This document shows, piece after piece, positions 58,567 to 64,000 of a stretch of DNA of 64,000 bases; the first letter of the stretch is position 1; each line of letters starts with the position of its first letter. Position numbers and translations under genes: made by a program. Source of the stretch: an uncultured Tenacibaculum sp. (GTDB lineage: Bacteria > Bacteroidota > Bacteroidia > Flavobacteriales > Flavobacteriaceae); NCBI GenBank assembly GCA_937922085.1, contig CAKZVD010000003.1:124001-188000 (forward strand), read 5' to 3'. Below the pieces are notes generated by a model. It did not search any database and was not told the origin of the DNA. It was given only the letters and a program-made list of their open reading frames with translations.

Positions 58567-59949
58567 ATGAGAAATTTCACATATTTTCTAGTATTACTTA
58601 TTACTGTTATTAGTACTTCCTGTAGTAAGGATAGTACAGATTTAAACAATTCAACATATGATGCAGATCCAGAAGATTTAGATGCTAATGGATTACCTAG
58701 ATTAGTTTTTAAAGTTAAGTTACCTGAAATACCTAATGGAGATACCTACACTATTGAATTAGATAGATGGGATATTCCAAGTACAAATACAAATCCTATT
58801 AAAACTACAGCTAATTTACAAGCTGCAATTGATTGGGCTCATGAAGAAGGATATAGCCAAGTTATACTTCCAAAAGGAGAATTTTTAGTTGGTGAAGATG
58901 TAAATGATATTTATCAAGGTGGTATTGATATTCATAGTAATACTGAATTTATATTTAGTGAAGGTGCTGTACTAAGTATCGACACTAATAATAAATGGAA
59001 TTACTGTGTTTTACGTTTAAATGGAGATAATATAATTGTTAGAGACGGTACTATTAAAGGAGAACGTGATACTCATATTTATACGCCTCGTACAAATGAT
59101 GGCAAAACGGCTCATGATGAAGGACATGGAATTTGTGTATGGAGTAATAACAATGTGTTAGTTAAAAACATGAAACTACATAATTTAACAGGAGATGGTT
59201 CTTTAGTATTAGAATCTAATGATGTTACTTTTACAGATAATACTATTTATAATAACAGACGTCAAGGAATTTCTGTAGTTGGTGGTGTACGTGTTGAAAT
59301 AACCAATAATGAAATACATCATATTAAAGGAACATCACCTCAATTTGGTGTAGATATAGAAGGAGCTGGTCGTGAGGATAAAGACATATTAATACAAAAC
59401 AACTATTTTCATCATAACACAGGAGGAGATATTGTTAATGCTAGTGGAAGAAATGTTTATATATTAGATAATATTATGGAACAAGGTGATGGTAGTAAAT
59501 ATGTAGATGGTCCTATTGTAAGCTGGCATAAAACACATAATATTATTGCTAGAAATACAATTACTATGGTAGATGGATCTGTTAATGGTCGCTTAGGTTA
59601 CATTCAATATTCAAGTGGTGGAGATAAAGGTCATAACAGGGCTACTTATGTACATGATAACGTTATGAATAGCTGTGGAATGTACATGTATGATAGTTCT
59701 GACGCTGATGTAAGACGTAATAAGTTTTTAGGTTACTTTCTAGCTTTTTCTGATTTTGAAAATGCTATATTAATTGATAACTTAGTTACTTATTCTGAAA
59801 AACACACAAACCTTAGGTTTTGTTGGTCATATCGATTTAAAAACGTTACAGGTTCAGCTAGTGGAAACTATTTAGGTGATAATTTAGAAGAAATTCCTTT
59901 ATCAGAAACAAAACCTCATACATTACAATGTGTATTGGATGGATGGTAA
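58567..59949 (+). CDS. Right-handed parallel beta-helix lipoprotein
   Basis: A 460-residue lipoprotein (YFLVLLITVISTSCSKD, lipid cysteine at 19). After a short linker, TANLQAAIDWAHEEGYSQVILPKGEFLVG (in part) near 80-108 is the start of a pectate-lyase-like helix. Repeats rich in Asn follow: NVLVKNMKLHNLTGDGSLVLESNDVTFTDNTIYNN (in part) and ILIQNNYFHHNTGGDIVNASGRNVYILDNI. These are typical of pectate lyase 3/NosD-like folds. Whether it is an enzyme on a polysaccharide or a structural protein cannot be told. A clean terminator follows. It is divergent from the aminotransferase gene with 199 bp between and no visible operator. Confidence 0.85.
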   Translation: MRNFTYFLVLLITVISTSCSKDSTDLNNSTYDADPEDLDANGLPRLVFKVKLPEIPNGDTYTIELDRWDIPSTNTNPIKTTANLQAAIDWAHEEGYSQVILPKGEFLVGEDVNDIYQGGIDIHSNTEFIFSEGAVLSIDTNNKWNYCVLRLNGDNIIVRDGTIKGERDTHIYTPRTNDGKTAHDEGHGICVWSNNNVLVKNMKLHNLTGDGSLVLESNDVTFTDNTIYNNRRQGISVVGGVRVEITNNEIHHIKGTSPQFGVDIEGAGREDKDILIQNNYFHHNTGGDIVNASGRNVYILDNIMEQGDGSKYVDGPIVSWHKTHNIIARNTITMVDGSVNGRLGYIQYSSGGDKGHNRATYVHDNVMNSCGMYMYDSSDADVRRNKFLGYFLAFSDFENAILIDNLVTYSEKHTNLRFCWSYRFKNVTGSASGNYLGDNLEEIPLSETKPHTLQCVLDGW

Positions 59950-59978
59950 AAAATCTATTTTCAAATAAAATATTAAAT

Positions 59979-60014
59979 AAATACCTATACTTTATAATAA
60001 TAGTATAGGTATTT
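59979..60014. terminator. Bidirectional terminator
   Basis: AAATACCTATACT (59979-59991) and AGTATAGGTATTT (60002-60014) form a perfect 13-bp stem with a 10-nt loop and a T-rich tail. It lies between the beta-helix gene and the convergent methyltransferase gene. Confidence 0.85.
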
Positions 60015-60041
60015 GTTTTTATAGACAATAACTACTCTATT

Positions 60042-60782
60042 TTAAACTTTACTTAAAACGAAAATTTGTTTATCACTGTTACTCGTATATTTAGATTTTG
60101 AATAACAACCATAACATTCATCTACTTTAAAACCTGAGTTAGAAATAAGCTTTAGTATTTCTTTATGGGTAAACATTCTCATAGCAACCCATTTATTTTT
60201 AAAACTGATTCCTTTTTTTCGATAGTCTATATTAAAATAATAAATGGATGATTCATTATTAAAATGTCCATTAATATAAGCTTCAATCTTTTCTCCTTTA
60301 TATAGGAAATCTTTATATTTATAAGGTATATTAAGGTTTCTTTTCAATTTTTTTTCATTAGGATTTTGAATATCTAGTAGGAATTTTCCTTTAGAATCAA
60401 GAGCTAACTTTATGTTTTTGAACGCTTTTAATACCAATTGATTATCTAATATGTGTTGAAAAGCATTTGTTGCACAAAAAATTAAATCGAAAACACCAGT
60501 TGTAGACAACATATCTTCAACAGAAAATGGTATTTCTTTATAATTTTGTTTTGCTTTATTTATCATTGATGTAGATATATCTCTACCTTCTACATTAGAA
60601 GCTACTTTTGCTATTTCATTTGTTATTCTTCCAGTTCCACAAGCAATTTCAAGTATTTTACCAGAAAAATTAGTACAATACTCTTTAAAAAAATTAATAT
60701 CGATTGATCGTTTTGAAAACTCTATATCATAGAAGTTAGCATCTTCGTATAAACTTAAAAGGTCGTTAATTGTATAGTTCAT
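60042..60782 (-). CDS. SAM-dependent class I methyltransferase of the radical SAM operon
   Basis: A 246-residue Rossmann-fold methyltransferase. Motif I is GKILEIACGTGRITNEIAK near 39-57, the acidic residue after strand 2 lies in NVEGRDISTSMINKAKQNY, and motif IV is GVFDLIFCATNAFQHI near 105-120. The C-terminal half (about 160-240) has a beta insertion usual in small-molecule methyltransferases. Its start overlaps the stop of the aminotransferase-like gene by 4 bp (ATGA), so all three genes of the operon are translationally coupled. This suggests it methylates the product or substrate of that pathway. The target is unknown. Confidence 0.88.
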   Translation of the reverse strand: MNYTINDLLSLYEDANFYDIEFSKRSIDINFFKEYCTNFSGKILEIACGTGRITNEIAKVASNVEGRDISTSMINKAKQNYKEIPFSVEDMLSTTGVFDLIFCATNAFQHILDNQLVLKAFKNIKLALDSKGKFLLDIQNPNEKKLKRNLNIPYKYKDFLYKGEKIEAYINGHFNNESSIYYFNIDYRKKGISFKNKWVAMRMFTHKEILKLISNSGFKVDECYGCYSKSKYTSNSDKQIFVLSKV

Positions 60783-61657
60783 TTTAAAAAGGATAATATA
60801 CTGATTACTGAAACATTAACTTCTTTAGATCCAAAAACTGAGGCTGGTATTCCTCCAATATTATACTTTTCACTTAAAATGGCATAATTACAATTAATTG
60901 TACTCAAATACCCTTCTTCAGGTACTTTCCAATTTTTATTTATTTTTAATAATTCTGGTTTAAATTTTCCCCAAGTACTTTGAAACTTCTTATCTAATTC
61001 AGAAGACATATTAGGGTTTATAATTACTTCTTCTATTTTATAATCCCATTTTTTTAGAAAGTTTTTACTTACTGCAACTCCGGCTGTTTTATTTAAAAGA
61101 AATAATTTTGATGAACTAAATAATTCGAATACATTATTTCCTTCGAATTTATTTATTATTGATTTCATTTTAAAGTTATAACAACTATCAATAATAATAA
61201 ATCGATTACTACCATTGGTTACCCATTTATTTAATTGCTCTATTTCATTTTCATACAATGTTCTTCCAACAGGTACTAACGGATTAGGTATTAATAAGAT
61301 TACATTATTAATTGGAGGTAAGTTTAATTTTAACTTCGGAAACGTTTCAAAAAATGAAAGGTTATTAAAGTATTTATTACCTATCTCTTGGTAAACAGGA
61401 TACACATCAAGCGGTAAAACTAAAGATGTACATACCTCATTTAAACTACAAAAAATTTCATCGATTAAGTTTCTAACACCTTTACCTGGGTAAAAATTTA
61501 GTTCTTGTTCTCCTACCTCATTTTTAATCCAATTTATAAAACTTAATTGTTTTACCGTTTCTGGTACCAATTTTATCTCAAAAGAATTCAAATCATCAAA
61601 TCGTTGTACAACTTTAGGAATACTTTCTTGGTATTTTAAAAACTCTTTATAATTCAT
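60779..61657 (-). CDS. Short PLP aminotransferase-like protein of the radical SAM operon
   Basis: A 292-residue protein resembling fold-type I aminotransferases but about 80-100 residues shorter than usual. NVILLIPNPLVPVGRTLYENEIEQL (in part) near 118-142 matches the NP-x-NPTG region. RFIIIDSCYNF near 151 takes the place of the DE-Y segment. SSSKLFLLNKTAGVAVS near 180-196 has a lysine where the PLP lysine is expected. The N-terminal cofactor-binding part is reduced. It overlaps the radical SAM gene and the methyltransferase gene by 4 bp each. It could be an amino-acid transaminase, decarboxylase-like enzyme or a degenerate partner; I cannot tell which. Confidence 0.75.
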   Translation of the reverse strand: MNYKEFLKYQESIPKVVQRFDDLNSFEIKLVPETVKQLSFINWIKNEVGEQELNFYPGKGVRNLIDEIFCSLNEVCTSLVLPLDVYPVYQEIGNKYFNNLSFFETFPKLKLNLPPINNVILLIPNPLVPVGRTLYENEIEQLNKWVTNGSNRFIIIDSCYNFKMKSIINKFEGNNVFELFSSSKLFLLNKTAGVAVSKNFLKKWDYKIEEVIINPNMSSELDKKFQSTWGKFKPELLKINKNWKVPEEGYLSTINCNYAILSEKYNIGGIPASVFGSKEVNVSVISILSFLK

Positions 61658-62946
61658 TCTACAAGAATTTCGCTATTTTTTGTTTCAAGTGAAGCAAAAC
61701 ATTTCATATCAGACATTAAGTTCCAACTTCTACATAACTTATTCTCTAATTCCCAAGAAACACTTGGTTCTGTATATGCTGCTACTGTTAGTTTTCTATT
61801 ATTAATATCTAACTCATATATAGGCGCTCCCCAAGGTAACCTTCCTTTAATTTTCCAGTTATATATTTTAGCAGTTTTAGTAATAATACTCAGTGATATT
61901 TGATTCAATCTACTATAATTATTCGCATCTCTATCATAGTACATAGATTCTGTACTACTAGAAATATAAAGTTCTTTAAAACAAACTTCTTCTACCTGCA
62001 AATTTGCTGCCCATTCAATATATTTAATTACATCACTTACTGTTTCAATTCCATTTTTTTGAAGAACGCAAATCAAACGAAGTTTTAAATTAGAATTAGA
62101 TACTGCTATTTTTTCGAATGAAATATTAATTCCCATTAATTTAGCATTTACAATAGAATCATAATGATGTCTTGAAATAGCTAAAGTTGTTAATCCTGCT
62201 AATACAAGTGAATTTATCATTAAATCAGGTTGCTCTGAATTACTAATAGTATATCCATTAGTAATCAATACAGTTTTAGAATAATATTTACTACAAAGAT
62301 TTATTAAATTAATTAAATCTTTATTTTTAAGCATTGTAGGTTCTCCTCCTCCAGTAATTACAGCTCTTATAGCCCCTTCTTTTTTGGCTTTTTGTAATAC
62401 TTTCTCTATATAATTATAATCTAAAGGAACACTTTTTTGATCAACAGAAATTGAACTTTTTGAAAAGCAAAAATGACATTTTGCTTGACATCCAATAGCT
62501 ATAGGAAGTATTGAAATTGATCTTGGAGTAAGATTATTATAATTACTCCCTTCATTTAATCTTAACTGATATGATTTAGCTATGACATCTTCAATAACTA
62601 CATCTTCAAAATCAACTCCATTAAAGATTGCTACTGAATCAACATTTACCCAATTCTTTTTTACAAACAACCCTAATCCATTTCGAGTATTTGGATACAA
62701 CTCATCCTCCTTCTCCAACACATTTATTAAAAGTAATTTATCCCCCTTAATATTTAGTTTCTGAAGTAATTTTTTTGCTTTGTTTATACCAATATTTAAA
62801 TCTTCTAAACCAAGTAAATAAAACTCATTAGAAAATGTACTTTTTGGGATATTCTTTTTAGAATAGGTTTTAGAATATTTATCAAAGCCAAGTAAAAAAT
62901 TACTCAACACCGTAACATGATAATATATTTTTGGTGATTCATTCAT
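61654..62946 (-). CDS. Radical SAM enzyme, first gene of a three-gene coupled operon
   Basis: A 430-residue radical SAM protein. An N-terminal domain of about 145 residues that I do not recognise precedes the core. The cluster motif CQAKCHFC (C-x3-C-x2-C) lies near 154-161 in LPIAIGCQAKCHFCFSKSS. The SAM-binding glycine/glutamate motif is VITGGGEPTML near 195-205. The C-terminal part has several cysteines (CRSW, CFAS near 410-420), but too few for a clear SPASM domain. It starts 43 bp from a perfect 19-bp palindrome. The stop overlaps the next start by 4 bp. No precursor peptide gene is visible beside it, so the substrate is more likely a small molecule or amino acid, but this is not certain. 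Confidence 0.87.
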   Translation of the reverse strand: MNESPKIYYHVTVLSNFLLGFDKYSKTYSKKNIPKSTFSNEFYLLGLEDLNIGINKAKKLLQKLNIKGDKLLLINVLEKEDELYPNTRNGLGLFVKKNWVNVDSVAIFNGVDFEDVVIEDVIAKSYQLRLNEGSNYNNLTPRSISILPIAIGCQAKCHFCFSKSSISVDQKSVPLDYNYIEKVLQKAKKEGAIRAVITGGGEPTMLKNKDLINLINLCSKYYSKTVLITNGYTISNSEQPDLMINSLVLAGLTTLAISRHHYDSIVNAKLMGINISFEKIAVSNSNLKLRLICVLQKNGIETVSDVIKYIEWAANLQVEEVCFKELYISSSTESMYYDRDANNYSRLNQISLSIITKTAKIYNWKIKGRLPWGAPIYELDINNRKLTVAAYTEPSVSWELENKLCRSWNLMSDMKCFASLETKNSEILVE

Positions 62947-62989
62947 TTCTTTACAAACAATTTTTAGAATATCTTAATTACTAACAAAC

Positions 62990-63008
62990 TACACTAAAAT
63001 TTAGTGTA
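62990..63008 (-). promoter_or_regulatory. 19-bp palindromic operator candidate for the radical SAM operon
   Basis: TACACTAAA-A-TTTAGTGTA is a perfect palindrome with one central base, 43 bp upstream of the radical SAM start. A one-base loop cannot form a hairpin, so a dimeric regulator site is the better reading. No regulator gene lies next to it. Confidence 0.5.
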
Positions 63009-63043
63009 AACTTACTTTCTTATACCATAAAAATACAATTTTC

Positions 63044-63075
63044 ATTGTAAAATACTTAAAAATAGTATTTACAAT
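63044..63075 (-). terminator. Hairpin terminator after the VF530 gene
   Basis: ATTGTAAAATACT (63044-63056) pairs with AGTATTTACAAT (63064-63075) with one bulge and a short loop, flanked by A/T runs. It lies 63 bp past the stop at 63139. Confidence 0.6.
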
Positions 63076-63138
63076 AAAAAAAGAGAAACGATAGTAACTC
63101 GATATATTATAGTCTAAAAATTATTAAAAGAGAAACGA

Positions 63139-63369
63139 TTATTTTTCAAGATCATACTTGGTATCTAAGTATAATTGCTCTACCTTATCTCTAGCCCATT
63201 GTGTTCTTCTCAAAAATTTTAAGCTAGATTTTATAGAAGGATTTGAATTAAAACAATTAATATCAATTAATAGCCCTAGTCTTTTCCAGCCATAAAAATC
63301 AACAAGAAAATCTAGAATATTTACTAGTTTCACACCATGTAATGGGTTATTGGGTTGTTCTTCGCTCAT
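63139..63369 (-). CDS. VF530 family (DUF2132) small DNA-binding-like protein
   Basis: A 76-residue protein. [25 protein letters not shown] (in part) and the [24 protein letters not shown] region (in part) are the full VF530/DUF2132 pattern. The family is small, basic and thought to be DNA-binding from its fold; no function is established. It starts 7 bp after the SDR gene on the same strand and is followed by a likely terminator, so the two form an operon. Confidence 0.92.
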   Translation of the reverse strand: MSEEQPNNPLHGVKLVNILDFLVDFYGWKRLGLLIDINCFNSNPSIKSSLKFLRRTQWARDKVEQLYLDTKYDLEK

Positions 63370-63375
63370 ATTCTT

Positions 63376-64000
63376 TTACCAATCTATAGGAAAATAATCT
63401 TTTAAAAATTTACCACACCAATGTTTTCCTGTATTAATACCATCAATTAATGGATCCATTACTCTTGCTGCACCATCTACAATATCTAGAGGTGGTTGAA
63501 AATCATGTTCTTCTACTTTCTTTTTTGATAACTCTGCCGGATCTTCATCTGTAACCCAACCGGTATCTACCGCATTCATATAAATTCCTGATTTTGCAAA
63601 AGTAGCAGAAGAAGTATGTGTTAACATGTTTAATGCAGCTTTTGCCATATTTGTATGAGGGTGTCTATCTTCTTTCTTAAAACGATGGAATTTACCTTCC
63701 ATAGCAGATACATTTATAATGTGTTTTTTTCCCGTGTTTTCTTTCATCATTAAATTAGACAAACGATTACACAACACAAAAGGAGCAACAGAATTTACTA
63801 ATTGTACTTCTACCATTTCTGTAGTTTCAATTTCTCCTAATTTTAAACGCCAGCTATTTGTTTTTCTTAAATCTACTTGTTGTAAATCCGCATCTAACTT
63901 TCCTTCAGGAAATACTTCAGATGTTTGTAATGAGTTATCAAAACTATAGGGTATTTGAGATAATTCCGCCGAATTTCGCAAACCAATGCCTGGTTCTGGT
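63376..64000 (-). CDS. Short-chain dehydrogenase/reductase-like protein (partial, runs off the right edge)
   Basis: The frame is open from the right edge to the stop at 63376, so about 208 residues of the C-terminal part are visible. [12 protein letters not shown] is the usual NxxxP helix, [10 protein letters not shown] holds the catalytic-type serine, and [15 protein letters not shown] holds the lysine. The tyrosine of the YxxxK motif is replaced: the residue four before the lysine is threonine (HTNMAK). This occurs in one SDR subgroup and may mean altered or absent oxidoreductase activity. [11 protein letters not shown] follows as in SDRs. The N-terminal cofactor-binding glycines are outside the window. 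It is coupled with the VF530 gene. Confidence 0.82.
   Translation of the reverse strand, partial: PEPGIGLRNSAELSQIPYSFDNSLQTSEVFPEGKLDADLQQVDLRKTNSWRLKLGEIETTEMVEVQLVNSVAPFVLCNRLSNLMMKENTGKKHIINVSAMEGKFHRFKKEDRHPHTNMAKAALNMLTHTSSATFAKSGIYMNAVDTGWVTDEDPAELSKKKVEEHDFQPPLDIVDGAARVMDPLIDGINTGKHWCGKFLKDYFPIDW

Noticed and set aside
1-64000. CRISPR arrays, tRNA or rRNA genes, and insertion sequences
   Set aside because: No regularly spaced repeats, cloverleaf-like sequence, rRNA sequence or transposase motif was seen on either strand by eye.

Overview
The window is AT-rich, tightly packed DNA from a Bacteroidetes bacterium, most likely a marine Flavobacteriaceae member (Tenacibaculum- or Polaribacter-like; the genus is a guess). 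Supporting signs are TAnnTTTG-type promoter elements, a type IX secretion C-terminal domain, an SSU of two-component-propeller and LytTR regulators, ECF sigma/anti-sigma/DUF4097 cassettes, and double-glycine leader peptides of the LNK..QK.INGG type. No tRNA, rRNA, CRISPR array or insertion sequence was seen.

Layout. 1-12284 is a complete nitrate assimilation island on the minus strand: nirB, nirD, a DUF4202 gene, a NarX-like sensor, a NarL-like regulator, narK, a fused nitrate reductase/diaphorase, and the start of a redox gene cut by the window edge. A divergent siroheme-synthesis gene supplies the nirB cofactor. TACTTAT-type inverted heptamers lie in front of nirB, narK and the regulator. 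12303-24711 holds an ABC exporter, two exported-protein genes each broken by one in-frame stop (CotH-like and S9 peptidase), an OmpR-type two-component pair, and a LytTR/propeller-kinase pair. 24806-32519 is an accessory block of lipoproteins, a 1500-residue HEAT-like protein, a possible caspase-like lipoprotein and two copies of a ~110 bp repeat. 32520-36652 holds two leader-peptide genes too short for routine gene calling, flanking a VIT/VWA protein. 36653-39494 is a sigma/anti-sigma/DUF4097 operon. 39565-51880 holds a hydrolase, a broken T9SS esterase, pbpC, a lipoprotein and a broken alpha-2-macroglobulin. 52119-58367 has a 7TMR-DISM kinase, a cold-shock protein, a membrane LytTR regulator with an acyltransferase, and an aminotransferase. 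58567-64000 has a beta-helix lipoprotein, a translationally coupled radical SAM/aminotransferase/methyltransferase operon behind a 19-bp palindrome, a VF530-family protein and a partial SDR.

Main points. (1) Three unlinked promoters (genes starting at 32519, 35519 and 51880) carry AACGAATTCT-like direct repeats with an exact 21-bp period; the proximal repeat always lies 32 bp from a TAnnTTTG element. This looks like one LytTR-type regulon. (2) Four exported-protein genes are each interrupted by a single in-frame stop with the frame otherwise open on both sides. (3) The radical SAM/aminotransferase/methyltransferase operon looks like an uncharacterised small-molecule or modification pathway. 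All functional statements rest on reading motifs by eye; no searches were run.
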